Origin: an uncultured Clostridia bacterium
GTDB lineage: Bacteria > Bacillota > Clostridia > Christensenellales > Borkfalkiaceae
Direction: 5' to 3'
DNA length: 64,000 bases
NCBI GenBank assembly: GCA_934278995.1
Contig: CAKQWM010000005.1
Location: 1-64,000 of the forward strand
This document shows, piece by piece, positions 30,919 through 40,214 of this stretch (the first letter of the stretch is position 1; every line of letters starts with the position of its first letter). Under the pieces are notes generated by a model, which did no database searches, was not told the DNA's origin, and saw only the letters and a list, made by a program, of their open reading frames with translations. Made by a program: the position numbers and the translations under genes.

Positions 30919-33576
30919 ATGATTTATTACGCCGCGTCTGAAAAAGAAGTTTTAAAAAGCCTGTCGGTCAATGAAAATAAAGGATTATCTTATAACGAAG
31001 TTGACGCGAAAAGAAAAAAATTCGGCGCGAACGTTTTAACCGAAAAAAAACAAAAATCCTTTGTTAATCGGCTTATAGGCGCACTTTTAGAGCCGATGAT
31101 GCTTATTCTTTTAATTGCTTTTATAATAACTGCGGGCGTAAATACAGGTAAATACTTAAAAAACGGAAAAGGCGATTTTTACGAATGTTTAGGTATTTTT
31201 ATAGCGATAGCCGTATCGGTTATTTTAACCGTAGTAATGGAAGGAAAAAGTCAGAAGGCTTTTTCGGCTTTGTCTAAATTCGATAAGTCGGCGGTAGTAA
31301 AAGTAAAAAGAGACGGGGAAATTAAGTTTATTAAAAAAGAAGAAATCGTAGTGGGTGATATCGTGTTTCTGGAAGCGGGAAACAAAATCCCCGCCGACGG
31401 AAGACTTATCTCTTGCGTTGATTTTGAAACGGACGAATCCACTTTGACGGGCGAAAGTCTTGCCGTAAAAAAGAAAGCCGACTGCGTTTTAGGCGAAGAC
31501 GCTTTACTCGGCGACAGAATAAATTGCGTTTACGCGGGTACTTACGTAAGCGCGGGCGAGGCAACATACGTCGTTACCGCCGTCGGCGATAACGGAGAAA
31601 TAGGCAAAATAGCCGAAAACGTGTCGGAGGAAAAATCGATTTCCGCCCCTTTAAACGAAAAACTTAAAAGACTCGGCAAGATGGTTTCGATTTTCGGAAT
31701 AGTTTCGTCGCTTTTCGTGTTTATATTATCTTTTGTCAAGTTGGCTTTTTCGCAAGAAATAACTTTCGACGGGGTTCAGAATCTGTTTATAGAGTCTATC
31801 GTGCTGATTGTCGCGGCGGTACCCGAAGGGCTTCCGACGACCGTTGCTATTTCGCTTACTCTTAACGTTTTACGACTTGCAAAATCCAACGCGCTCATAA
31901 AAAAACTCGTCGCAACCGAAACTGTCGGTTGCGTAAGCGTTATTTGTACCGACAAAACGGGAACGCTTACGAAAAATAAAATGTCCATTATAAAAGTCGT
32001 TACGAAAGAGGGCGAATTTTTACCCGATAACATAAAGTCAAAAGCCGTCGTTTATAACGCCGCGGTTAACTCTACGGCAGAGATAACTTACGAACAAGGC
32101 AAAGTAAAAGAGTACGGCTCCTCCACTGAACTTGCTCTGTTATCAGCGCTCAAAAAAAGCGGTTACGATTACAAAAAAATACGCAAAAGAGGGGCTATAA
32201 GCCCGTTAACGCCCTTTTCTTCTCGGATTAAATATATGGAAACCGTGCAAACGGCGGGTGAAAATAAGACAATTTATTTAAAAGGCGCGCCCGAAATCGT
32301 TCTCGATAAGTGCCTGTTATCGGAAGCCGAAAGAAAAAGCATTATCGGAAAAATCAAGTCCGAACAAGAAAGCGGCGCAAGGGTTATCGCGTTTGCGTCG
32401 AGTAGTTTCGGCTCCTATGGTTTTGACGGATTTGCCGTTATCGCCGACGGACTAAGAGATGACGTAAAAGAATCGGTTTTAAATTGTCGTAAAGCGGGTA
32501 TCGCTGTAAAAATGCTTACGGGCGACAACAAGGAAACTGCAAGGCGCATAGCCCTCGAAGCGGGGCTTTCGGCGAACGAAAACGAAGTAGTAACCGCTGA
32601 TTATATAGAAAAACTCGACTTCAATCAACTTAAAAAAGAAATTCAATCTATTACCGTTATCGCAAGATCGACGCCAAGCACAAAGTTAAAAGTGGTAACG
32701 GCACTGCAAAGTTCGGGCGAGGTCGTTGCCGTAACCGGCGACGGCGTAAACGACGCGCCCGCCATTAAGCACGCCGATATCGGCATAGCGATGGGCGACG
32801 GTTCGGAAATTACGAAACAGGCAAGCGACGTCGTGCTTTTAGACAATTCCTTTTCGACCATATTGAAAGCAATTTCGTTCGGAAGAAACGTTTATTCTAA
32901 TTTTCAACGTTTCATCATGTTTCAACTAACGGTAAATCTTGCGTCCATGACGATAATAATAGCAAGTTTGCTAACCGGGCTTGACAGTCCGTTTTCAAGC
33001 ACCTGTCTTTTGTGGCTGAATATTATTATGGACGGACCGCTCGCGCTTTCTTTAGGGCTTGAAATGCGTCGCGTTAAGTACCTGTCGAGAAAGCCCGTAA
33101 AAAGAAGCGACGATATTTTAAATAATAAAATATTATTAAGGATAGGGCTACATTCTCTTTTTATGTGCCTCGTCGTTACGGCGCAACGGTTTTTCAACTT
33201 TTTAAACGTCGATGAAACCGAACAATTAACGGTAGTTATAACTATGTTCGTATTTTTTCAGGTTTTTAACGCCGTAAACTGTCGTGAAGTAACCTCGGAA
33301 TCTGCTTTTAAAGGAATTACGCAAAACAAATTGCTTATTTTTATGATAATTCTGACATATTTTTTGCATATTGCGATAATAACCTTCGTACCGGAATTTT
33401 TCGGTACGGTAAAACTCGACGGAATAACGATTATAAAAATAAGCGCCGTGTGCGCCTCGATAGTGGCTTTTTCCGAAATTTACAAATTTATATACAGAAA
33501 GTTTATTCCGTTTTTTAAGAGGGAAAACAAACGACTGTGTAAATTTTCCATAAATGAAAAACGTTCGGTTACGTAA
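30919..33576 (+). CDS. Calcium-type P-type ATPase (PMCA/PacL-like)
   Basis: A P2-type cation-exporting ATPase, 885 residues. The start at 30919 is preferred because AAGGAGA lies 6-8 bases upstream; an in-frame ATG at 30913 is too close. Features in order: actuator TGES (in STLTGESLAV), TM4 calcium-site motif AAVPEGLP, phosphorylation motif CTDKTGTLTKNK (Asp345), hinge TGDGVNDAP, and TM6 WLNIIMDGP. The PEGL plus NxxMD pattern indicates Ca2+ transport. The last residues precede the next ATG by only 3 bases. Metal selectivity other than Ca2+ (e.g. Mn2+) cannot be excluded. Confidence 0.9.
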   Translation: MIYYAASEKEVLKSLSVNENKGLSYNEVDAKRKKFGANVLTEKKQKSFVNRLIGALLEPMMLILLIAFIITAGVNTGKYLKNGKGDFYECLGIFIAIAVSVILTVVMEGKSQKAFSALSKFDKSAVVKVKRDGEIKFIKKEEIVVGDIVFLEAGNKIPADGRLISCVDFETDESTLTGESLAVKKKADCVLGEDALLGDRINCVYAGTYVSAGEATYVVTAVGDNGEIGKIAENVSEEKSISAPLNEKLKRLGKMVSIFGIVSSLFVFILSFVKLAFSQEITFDGVQNLFIESIVLIVAAVPEGLPTTVAISLTLNVLRLAKSNALIKKLVATETVGCVSVICTDKTGTLTKNKMSIIKVVTKEGEFLPDNIKSKAVVYNAAVNSTAEITYEQGKVKEYGSSTELALLSALKKSGYDYKKIRKRGAISPLTPFSSRIKYMETVQTAGENKTIYLKGAPEIVLDKCLLSEAERKSIIGKIKSEQESGARVIAFASSSFGSYGFDGFAVIADGLRDDVKESVLNCRKAGIAVKMLTGDNKETARRIALEAGLSANENEVVTADYIEKLDFNQLKKEIQSITVIARSTPSTKLKVVTALQSSGEVVAVTGDGVNDAPAIKHADIGIAMGDGSEITKQASDVVLLDNSFSTILKAISFGRNVYSNFQRFIMFQLTVNLASMTIIIASLLTGLDSPFSSTCLLWLNIIMDGPLALSLGLEMRRVKYLSRKPVKRSDDILNNKILLRIGLHSLFMCLVVTAQRFFNFLNVDETEQLTVVITMFVFFQVFNAVNCREVTSESAFKGITQNKLLIFMIILTYFLHIAIITFVPEFFGTVKLDGITIIKISAVCASIVAFSEIYKFIYRKFIPFFKRENKRLCKFSINEKRSVT

Positions 33577-33579
33577 AAT

Positions 33580-34311
33580 ATGAGTGAAATGAATTATAAA
33601 ATATCGGATACGGCTTCTAAAAAGCAAAATATAAATTACGTCGTAAACACGACGCTTTATGAATTGAGAAAATTAAACTGCGAAGTATTCACCGAAATAA
33701 AAAACGAAAGGGCTACTCTTAATTTGTCAATACCCGACGAAAATTTTCCGGCGGCGGAAAAGTTGATTACCGATAAAATAGCCGACGTTATCGCCGTAAA
33801 CTATAAATACGACTATTTTACCCGCTATATAAGGACGGGCGGGCTTGATGCGATCGACTACGAAATGCTTATGGCGTCGCTTATAGCCGCCGACCTTGAC
33901 GAAGATAAACGATACGTTTTATCCGGCGGAATAGATCTGAGGGATTTTTCGATAGACGGCTATTTTAATTTCAGACTTCGCCCCTTAAAAGAAAAGTGGG
34001 CCGAAATCGTAACTTATATACCTTCGTATTTTACGAAAGACAAACTTATCGAATTCGTTTCGTACATCGTTTGCGAAAAACACGGTCGTCGCGCCTACGT
34101 TTACGGCGACAAGGTATATGACGGAAGGTTTCGGCGTATGCAAAGAAGCGCGCTTATAAAAAAGATAGAAAAAGGTTCGGTCGCAAGGGAAGTTATTCTT
34201 TCGGGATTTTCCGAAGTGGAACTTTCCTCGGATATAAGCGATGAGGATAAAAAATATCTGTCGGGTTTTTTCGGGGATAAAATATTTTTTAAAAAGAGCG
34301 AAATCGATTGA
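33580..34311 (+). CDS. ytxC: Putative sporulation protein YtxC
   Basis: 243 residues. The central part (FRLRPLKEKWAEIV; FTKDKLIEFVSYIV) and the location immediately before thrS match the YtxC family found in spore-forming Bacilli and Clostridia. The molecular function is not known. No signal peptide or membrane segment. It begins 3 bases after the ATPase stop and so is in the same transcription unit; the thrS promoter and T-box follow directly. The match rests on weak sequence similarity plus synteny. Confidence 0.65.
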   Translation: MSEMNYKISDTASKKQNINYVVNTTLYELRKLNCEVFTEIKNERATLNLSIPDENFPAAEKLITDKIADVIAVNYKYDYFTRYIRTGGLDAIDYEMLMASLIAADLDEDKRYVLSGGIDLRDFSIDGYFNFRLRPLKEKWAEIVTYIPSYFTKDKLIEFVSYIVCEKHGRRAYVYGDKVYDGRFRRMQRSALIKKIEKGSVAREVILSGFSEVELSSDISDEDKKYLSGFFGDKIFFKKSEID

Positions 34312-34318
34312 AAAATCG

Positions 34319-34346
34319 TTGACAAAAAATTATAAACGTTTATAAT
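34319..34346 (+). promoter_or_regulatory. Promoter of the thrS T-box transcript
   Basis: TTGACA (34319-34324), 16-base spacer, TATAAT (34341-34346). Confidence 0.85.
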
Positions 34347-34352
34347 TAAGAC

Positions 34353-34572
34353 AATAAAAGAATCTCGCATATTTCGAGACAAGTAACCTCGGGAAGACTT
34401 AAAGAGAGCGGCGCCTTGGCTGTGAGCGTCGTAAGGGATACCGACAAGCGAAACCACTCGGAAGCGTGGGGCGCGACGCCTAAAAGTCGTAAATTAAGGC
34501 AGTTTATCTGTAAAATAAGGTGGAACCACGGTATATTATCGTCCTTATGCTCGGGCATAAGGACGTTTTTTT
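34353..34572 (+). promoter_or_regulatory. T-box riboswitch controlling thrS
   Basis: About 220 nt. The T-box sequence AAGGTGGAACCACGG (34517-34531) is followed by the terminator CGTCCTTATGC / GCATAAGGACG with loop TCGG and seven T (34540-34572). Uncharged tRNA-Thr should favour the antiterminator. It is compact compared with the ileS leader. The specifier codon was not fixed by eye. Confidence 0.92.
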
Positions 34573-34663
34573 ATGCAAAACGAGGTTTTCCGAAGCAATT
34601 TATAAAAAATACGATAAAATACGTTTGAAAAATACAACGATTACATACGTTTAAGGAGCAATC

Positions 34664-36607
34664 ATGAAAATCACATTAAAGAACGGAAACGTAGTAGAAT
34701 TCGCAAATCCTATGAGTTTATACGACGTTGCGAAATCGATTTCCGAGGGTTTGGCAAGGGAAGCCGTCGTCGCGGGCGTTGACGGCGAACTTAAAGACAT
34801 GTCGTCCGTCATAGACGCCGACGCAACCGTAAACTTTTACACGCTTAAAGACAAAGAGGGTTTAGACGTTTATCGTCATACCTGTTCTCACGTTCTGGCT
34901 CAGGCGGTCAAGACGATATATCCTACGGCGCTTTTAGCCATAGGTCCTACGATCGAAAACGGTTTTTATTACGATTTCGATTTCAAAACCCCCATCGCTC
35001 AGGAGGATCTTAATAAAATAGAGGAAGAAATGCGCGCCATAATCAAGGCGAATCTTCCCATAACCCGTTTTGAACTACCCAAAGATAAAGCGATAGAACT
35101 TATGAAGGGTTACGGTGAAACTTATAAAGTCCAACTTATAAAAGATCTACCGGACGACGCTCATATCTCTTTCTATAAACAAGGCGCCTTTACCGATTTA
35201 TGTAAAGGTCCTCATCTTTCTTCGACGGGAAGAATCAAAGCGTTTAAACTTACGTCCGTTACGGGCGCTTATTGGCGCGGTAACGAAAAGAACAAAATGC
35301 TTACCCGTATTTACGCCACCGCATTTGAAAAAAAGAGCGAACTCGAAGAATACGTCAAAAAGCAGGAAGAACTCAAAGCGCGCGATCACAACAAACTCGG
35401 CAGAGATTTAGGTTACTTTATGACGTCAGACGTAATCGGTCAGGGCTTACCGCTCATTATGCCGAAAGGCGTAAAGGTTATGCAAACCATGATAAGATTC
35501 GTCGAAGACGAAGAAGAACGTCGCGGTTTCATGCCTACGAGGACGCCTATCATGGCAAAAAGCGATCTGTATAAAATTTCAGGTCACTGGTATCATTACA
35601 GGGACAAAATGTTCGTAATAGGCGATCCCGACGCGGAAGGCGAAGTTCTTGCGCTAAGACCTATGACCTGCCCCTTTCAATATCAGATTTATAAAAACGG
35701 GCTTAAATCTTACCGCGACTTGCCCGTAAGATTCAGCGAAACGGCAACTTTACTCAGAAAAGAGGCTTCCGGCGAAATGCACGGTCTTATCCGTGTTCGT
35801 CAGTTTACTCTTTCCGACGGTCATATTATTTGCGCGCCCGATCAGATCGAAAGCGAATTTAAAAAGTGTCTCGATTTAAGCATTTATTTCTTAAAATGCC
35901 TCGGTATGGAAGACGATATATCTTACCGCTTTTCAAAACGCGGTAAGGGTAACGACAAATATATCGACAACGACAAGGCGTGGAACGAAACCGAAGCGTT
36001 GATGAAGAAGATTTTAGATCACCTTGGGCTTGACTACGTCGAAGCCGAAGACGAAGCGGCTTTCTACGGTCCCAAACTCGACGTTCAGGCGAAGAACGTT
36101 TACGGAAAGGAAGATACGCTTATCACCATTCAACTCGACTTTGCCGCCGGCGCGAGTTTTGAAATGAGTTACGTCGATCAGGACGGAAACAAACAAACCC
36201 CGTTCGTTATCCACAGAAGTTCCATCGGTTGCTACGAAAGGGTTTTCGCAATGCTTATCGAAAAGTACGCAGGCGCATTTCCGACGTGGCTTGCGCCCGT
36301 TCAGGTCAAAGTATTGCCCGTAACCGACAGAGCGCTCGATTACGTCGGGCAGATTGCCGATAAGTTAAGAGAAAAACTCATCCGCGTGGAAGTCGATACG
36401 AGATCCGAAAAAATCGGCAGAAAGATAAGAGACGCTCAACTCGACAAAGTTCCTTATATGCTGATTATCGGCGACAAGGAAGTAGAAGACGGCTCCGTCG
36501 TTTCGGTAAGATCGAGAAGGGAAGGCGAACTCGGAAGCATGAAGTTAAACGACTTTATCGAAAAAGTTTACGTCGAAGACAGAGATAAAGTAGTCTATAA
36601 AGACTGA
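34664..36607 (+). CDS. thrS: Threonyl-tRNA synthetase
   Basis: Charges tRNA-Thr. 647 residues, normal for bacteria. Domains: TGS (1-~62), editing/SAD domain with HTCSHVLAQ (HxxxH) in the early part, class II catalytic core (~245-530) with motif 2 and RPMTCPFQYQIYK, and anticodon-binding domain to the end. AAGGAG precedes the ATG. Expression is under the T-box upstream. Confidence 0.97.
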   Translation: MKITLKNGNVVEFANPMSLYDVAKSISEGLAREAVVAGVDGELKDMSSVIDADATVNFYTLKDKEGLDVYRHTCSHVLAQAVKTIYPTALLAIGPTIENGFYYDFDFKTPIAQEDLNKIEEEMRAIIKANLPITRFELPKDKAIELMKGYGETYKVQLIKDLPDDAHISFYKQGAFTDLCKGPHLSSTGRIKAFKLTSVTGAYWRGNEKNKMLTRIYATAFEKKSELEEYVKKQEELKARDHNKLGRDLGYFMTSDVIGQGLPLIMPKGVKVMQTMIRFVEDEEERRGFMPTRTPIMAKSDLYKISGHWYHYRDKMFVIGDPDAEGEVLALRPMTCPFQYQIYKNGLKSYRDLPVRFSETATLLRKEASGEMHGLIRVRQFTLSDGHIICAPDQIESEFKKCLDLSIYFLKCLGMEDDISYRFSKRGKGNDKYIDNDKAWNETEALMKKILDHLGLDYVEAEDEAAFYGPKLDVQAKNVYGKEDTLITIQLDFAAGASFEMSYVDQDGNKQTPFVIHRSSIGCYERVFAMLIEKYAGAFPTWLAPVQVKVLPVTDRALDYVGQIADKLREKLIRVEVDTRSEKIGRKIRDAQLDKVPYMLIIGDKEVEDGSVVSVRSRREGELGSMKLNDFIEKVYVEDRDKVVYKD

Positions 36608-36645
36608 TTTCGGGCAAATTTCGGATAAAAATCGTTAAAAATCGC

Positions 36646-36674
36646 TTGACATAGCCGAAAATAAGTGTTATTAT
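36646..36674 (+). promoter_or_regulatory. Promoter of infC-rpmI-rplT
   Basis: TTGACA (36646-36651), 17-base spacer, TATTAT (36669-36674); an overlapping TATAAT begins at 36672. Confidence 0.8.
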
Positions 36675-36679
36675 AATGA

Positions 36680-36809
36680 CGCTTGAAGCAGAAGTTACCC
36701 TTCTCACCGCCAGTTTTTCGAAGCGGTACATAATAAACAAACGGCTTGTTTAAGTGGTATTATGTAATTTTTTCGGGTTTTCTTATGCGGAAAGCCCGAT
36801 TTTTATTTT
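36680..36809 (+). promoter_or_regulatory. Ribosomal protein L20-type leader with terminator
   Basis: The leader contains GCAGAAGTTACCCTTCTCACC, a typical beginning of Firmicute infC-operon leaders, then a terminator TCGGGTTTTC / GGAAAGCCCGA (36773-36799) and TTTTTATTTT. Excess L20 should bind the leader and promote termination. The ribosome site of infC follows directly. Confidence 0.8.
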
Positions 36810-36831
36810 ATATTGCCGGGAGGGGCTAACA

Positions 36832-37344
36832 ATTAAAGTTTCTAACAACATCAACGAAATGATAAGACACGCCGAAGTAAGACTTATCGGCGCGGACGGC
36901 GCGCAACTCGGGATAATGAGTTCCAAATCTGCGCTTGCCATTGCGGAAGAGGCAAATCTTGACCTCGTTGAAATTTCACCGCAGGCGAATCCGCCCGTAT
37001 GCAAGATTATGGACTACGGTAAATTCCGCTTCGAACTTTTAAAAAAGCAGAAGGAAGCGAAAAAGAACCAGAAGGTAATCGAGCTTAAAGAAGTCTGGCT
37101 GTCAATGACTATCGACGTAGGCGACCTTAACGTCAAAGCCAAGCAGACGATCAAGTTTTTACAGCAAGGCAATAAAGTAAAGGTTTCCATAAGAATGCGC
37201 GGCAGACAAAACGCGCACGCAAACATGGGCGTTGACGTAATGAACAGGTTTTTTGAAATCGTCAAAGATTACGGCGTCATGGAAAAGAAGCCTTTGCTTG
37301 AAGGTAGAAATATTTTAATGATTCTCGCGCCGCAAAAAGCGTAA
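36832..37344 (+). CDS. infC: Translation initiation factor IF-3
   Basis: Binds the 30S subunit and checks start-codon pairing. The start is taken at ATT 36832: GGGAGGGG (36818-36825) lies 6 bases upstream and the protein then begins KVSNNINEMIR like other IF-3 N-termini. The only upstream ATG (36754) lies before the leader terminator. 170 residues, normal length. N- and C-terminal domains are both complete (PPVCKIMDYGKFRFE linker region; MRGRQNAHANMG). The non-standard AUU start is a known IF-3 feature allowing self-control. Confidence 0.95.
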   Translation: MKVSNNINEMIRHAEVRLIGADGAQLGIMSSKSALAIAEEANLDLVEISPQANPPVCKIMDYGKFRFELLKKQKEAKKNQKVIELKEVWLSMTIDVGDLNVKAKQTIKFLQQGNKVKVSIRMRGRQNAHANMGVDVMNRFFEIVKDYGVMEKKPLLEGRNILMILAPQKA

Positions 37345-37413
37345 TAAAAATCAAATGCCTTTCGGGGCGCATAAAAAAGTAAAAAAATTTAGTATATACG
37401 GAGGGCACGGATT

Positions 37414-37614
37414 ATGCCGAAAATGAAATCCCACAGCGGATCAAAGAAGCGTTTCAATCTCACCGCGTCGGGTGAGGTTAAAAGAAGTTGTGTCGGTCAT
37501 CGCCACAAACTTGCCAACAAGAACACCAAAAGAAAGAGAAGGCTCAGAAGCGGTACTTACGTATCTCACGCTCAGGAAAAGACCATAAGGAACATGATTC
37601 CTTACAAGGCTTAA
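37414..37614 (+). CDS. rpmI: 50S ribosomal protein L35
   Basis: 66 residues, highly basic, starting MPKMKSHSGSKKRF, the standard L35 opening. GGAGGG ribosome site. Second gene of the infC-rpmI-rplT operon, 69 bases after infC. Confidence 0.98.
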   Translation: MPKMKSHSGSKKRFNLTASGEVKRSCVGHRHKLANKNTKRKRRLRSGTYVSHAQEKTIRNMIPYKA

Positions 37615-37632
37615 TCAAGGGGGTATCAGACA

Positions 37633-37986
37633 ATGCGTATTAAAAGAGCAGTTAACGGCGTTAAAAAACGCAGAAAAATATTGAAACTTGCCAAAGGCTA
37701 TTTTGGCGCGAAGAGTAAACTTTACCGTGTTGCCCGTCAGGCGGTAATGAAGTCTTTAACCTATTCTTACGTTTCGAGAAGAACTCGTAAACGTGATTTC
37801 CGCAAACTTTGGATAGCCCGTATCAACGCGGGTTGCCGTCAGAACGGATTGAACTACAGCACCTTTATTCACGGTTTATCCGTTTTAGGTATCAACCTTA
37901 ACAGAAAGGTTCTTTCCGATATGGCAATCAACGACGCGCAAGGCTTTACCGCGCTCTGCGATCAGGTTAAGGCTAAATTAGCGTAA
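37633..37986 (+). CDS. rplT: 50S ribosomal protein L20
   Basis: 117 residues, starting MRIKRAVNGVKKRRKILKLA; the basic N-terminal helix and globular C-terminus match L20, an early assembly protein. In Firmicutes it represses its own operon by binding the leader upstream of infC, consistent with the leader seen here. Followed by a strong terminator. Confidence 0.98.
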   Translation: MRIKRAVNGVKKRRKILKLAKGYFGAKSKLYRVARQAVMKSLTYSYVSRRTRKRDFRKLWIARINAGCRQNGLNYSTFIHGLSVLGINLNRKVLSDMAINDAQGFTALCDQVKAKLA

Positions 37987-37998
37987 TCGGCTAAAAAA

Positions 37999-38033
37999 GG
38001 ACCGCTTGTTTTTTAAGCGGTCCGTTTAATTTT
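37999..38033 (+). terminator. Terminator of the infC operon
   Basis: GGACCGCTT (37999-38007) / AAGCGGTCC (38015-38023), then GTTTAATTTT. The next start codon follows only 10 bases after the stem. Confidence 0.85.
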
Positions 38034-38780
38034 ATGGAAATCTCATCACGGAAGAATCCGGAAATAGTAAAACTCGTTTCTTTAAAGGACAAAAAGTATC
38101 GTGACGAATACGGCTTATATCTTGCGGAAGGCGAAAAGTCCGTGCGCGAAGCCGTTAAATTCGGGGCGGAAATTGTTGCCTTAATCGGTACCGACGAAAC
38201 GGTACAAGGCTATATCGGAGGCAATTTTAAAATAATTACCGTAACCAGACAAATAGCCGATTATTGTTGCGATTCCGTTACGCCGCAAGGTATCGTTGCG
38301 GTTATAAAAAAACCCGAAAACAGGCTTATAGCCCCACTTTACAACGCGGTTTTGCTCGATAACGTTCAAGATCCCGGCAACGTCGGCGCGATTATCCGCA
38401 CCATGGTTGCTTTGGGCATAAAAGACGTTTATACGGTAAATTGCGCGGATCCTTATTCGCCCAAAGCCGTACGCGCGAGCATGAGCGGTATTTTTAACGT
38501 AAGCGTTCACGACGGAACTTACGATGAAGTTTTTAATTGTTTAAACGGCGTTACCGTTATATCGGGAGATATGACCGGCGAAAACGTTTTTACTTATAAA
38601 CCTTCCGGAAAGTTTTGCCTTGCGATAGGCAGCGAAGGCAAAGGATTATCCGAAAGGGTAAGAACTTTTTCGGATGCTTTCGTTAAAATTCCCATGAGCG
38701 ATAAAATGGAAAGTTTAAACGCGGGCGTTTCCGCATCTGTTTTACTATATCAACTTACATTCAATCAAAACAAGGAGTAA
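38034..38780 (+). CDS. TrmH-family (SpoU) RNA 2'-O-methyltransferase
   Basis: 248 residues; methylates ribose in rRNA or tRNA with SAM. N-terminal substrate-binding part followed by the SPOUT knot domain with motifs LLDNVQDPGNVGAIIRT (about residues 103-119), LAIGSEGKGL (about 198-207) and IPMSDKMESLNAGVSASVLLY near the end. The start ATG lies right behind the rplT terminator and no ribosome site is visible between, so translation may be weak or need read-through mRNA. The downstream yebC starts 2 bases after its stop. Confidence 0.9.
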   Translation: MEISSRKNPEIVKLVSLKDKKYRDEYGLYLAEGEKSVREAVKFGAEIVALIGTDETVQGYIGGNFKIITVTRQIADYCCDSVTPQGIVAVIKKPENRLIAPLYNAVLLDNVQDPGNVGAIIRTMVALGIKDVYTVNCADPYSPKAVRASMSGIFNVSVHDGTYDEVFNCLNGVTVISGDMTGENVFTYKPSGKFCLAIGSEGKGLSERVRTFSDAFVKIPMSDKMESLNAGVSASVLLYQLTFNQNKE

Positions 38781-38782
38781 TT

Positions 38783-39523
38783 ATGTCAGGACATAGCAAG
38801 TGGCACAATATACAGGCAAAAAAAGGCAAAGCGGATGCGGCGAGAGGCAGAATTTTTACCAAAATCGGCAGGGAAATCGCCGTTGCGGCAAAACAAGGCG
38901 CCGATCCTAACTTAAACAGCAAATTAGCCGACGTTATAGCGAAAGCCAAAGCGGCTAACATGCCCAACGACAATATTAAAAGAAGTATAGCGAAAGCGAC
39001 GGGCGAACTCGGTAGCGTCAACTTTGAAACTTTGATTTACGAAGGCTACGGAGTCGGCGGCAGCGCGGTTATAGTCAATACTCTTACAGACAATAAAAAC
39101 AGGACTGTCGGCGAAGTAAGACACATTTTCGATAAATACGGCGGAAGCATGGGTACGAGCGGAAGCGTTTCTTTCATGTTCACTAATCAGGGCGTTATTG
39201 TCATCGCAAGAACTCCCGATCTTAATGAAGATACGCTTATAGAATACGCTCTGGACGCGGGTGCGGACGATTGCATCGCTTTAGACGACGTTTTTGAAAT
39301 CAGAACGGCCCCCGGCGCGTTTTCCGACGTTCGTAAATATCTCGAATCAAAAAATCTCGAATTTTTAGAAGCCGAAGTCATGATGATTCCAAACGATAAA
39401 ATCACGTTAAACGAATCGCAGACGCAGACTTTTGAAAAAATGATCGACGCTTTGGAAGATTTGGACGACGTTCAGGAAGTTTATCACAACGTTGACCTTC
39501 CCGAAGAAGACGAAGAAGAATAA
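38783..39523 (+). CDS. yebC: YebC/PmpR (TACO1) family protein
   Basis: 246 residues beginning MSGHSKWHNIQAKKGKADAARG, the invariant family N-terminus, with the GTSGSVSFMF segment in the middle and an acidic C-terminus (EEDEEE). Described as a transcription regulator in some bacteria and as a translation factor that helps at proline stretches in TACO1/YebC studies. AGGAG ribosome site. It often lies next to ruvC-ruvA-ruvB, as here (after a non-coding gap). Confidence 0.96.
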   Translation: MSGHSKWHNIQAKKGKADAARGRIFTKIGREIAVAAKQGADPNLNSKLADVIAKAKAANMPNDNIKRSIAKATGELGSVNFETLIYEGYGVGGSAVIVNTLTDNKNRTVGEVRHIFDKYGGSMGTSGSVSFMFTNQGVIVIARTPDLNEDTLIEYALDAGADDCIALDDVFEIRTAPGAFSDVRKYLESKNLEFLEAEVMMIPNDKITLNESQTQTFEKMIDALEDLDDVQEVYHNVDLPEEDEEE

Positions 39524-39538
39524 GAAAATAATTTTTCG

Positions 39539-39564
39539 GCGTAACCGCTCGGTTGCGCTTTTTT
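39539..39564 (+). terminator. Terminator after yebC
   Basis: GCGTAACC / GGTTGCGC with loop GCTC, followed by TTTTTTCG. Confidence 0.85.
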
Positions 39565-39576
39565 CGTTCAAAATAA

Positions 39577-39605
39577 TTGCAAATCGTGTCTTCGTGTGGT
39601 ATAAT
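39577..39605 (+). promoter_or_regulatory. Promoter of the zinc-ribbon membrane protein
   Basis: TTGCAA (39577-39582), 17-base spacer, TATAAT (39600-39605). Confidence 0.75.
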
Positions 39606-39636
39606 TCATTGCGTAAACTTCTTTTGAGGTAACGAT

Positions 39637-40131
39637 ATGAAAAAAGCAAGTTCTAAAATAACGTTTCTGCTTATACTTTCGCTTGTGTTAACCGTATTGT
39701 TCGTCGGCGGTATTCCTATGATTATTCTGGCGGCCGGCAAAAGCACCGCCGTTTTGGTTTTCGGAATAGTTTTCGTTGCCGGCGGCTTTTATTGCATGCC
39801 TATATCGTGGATTACGTACGGCGAAGCAAAAAAAATAAGGCGCGTCGTTTATGCGGTCGAAACCGAACATATTTATAACGTAAACGATATTGCGGTTCAT
39901 TTATCCGAAAAGCCCGCAACGATAAAAGGTTACGTTCAAAAATGTATCGACAAAGGATATCTTGCGGGGCTTTTATTCGACGGTGAGTCGCTTAACGCTA
40001 ATTTTAACGTGTCGAAGCAGGAAGAAATTATCAACGTAAAATGCGAAGGTTGCGGCGCAAACTATAGAACGAAGCCCACCGAAGAAAGCGTTTGTCCGTA
40101 TTGCGGAAACGTCAACAAACATCAAAAATAA
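39637..40131 (+). CDS. Membrane protein with cytosolic helix-turn-helix-like region and zinc ribbon
   Basis: 164 residues. Two adjacent transmembrane helices (about 9-31 and 36-58) are followed by a PCI/wHTH-like segment (YNVNDIAVHLSEKPATIKGYVQKCIDKGYL) and a C-terminal zinc ribbon with CEGCGANY and CPYCGN. The domain order resembles small clostridial proteins with a membrane hairpin and a soluble regulatory part; no function is established. GAGG ribosome site; single gene with its own promoter. Confidence 0.7.
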   Translation: MKKASSKITFLLILSLVLTVLFVGGIPMIILAAGKSTAVLVFGIVFVAGGFYCMPISWITYGEAKKIRRVVYAVETEHIYNVNDIAVHLSEKPATIKGYVQKCIDKGYLAGLLFDGESLNANFNVSKQEEIINVKCEGCGANYRTKPTEESVCPYCGNVNKHQK

Positions 40132-40214
40132 TCGACGATTATTATATTTTGCAAAATCGCTTCCGAAGTTTTTCCTTAAATTTCCTGTAAAAAAGAGTCT
40201 GAACTTTGTATATT

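Noticed and set aside
36754..36831. ATG-initiated extension of infC
   Set aside because: The ATG lies before the leader terminator and codes through it; the family N-terminus fits the ATT at 36832.
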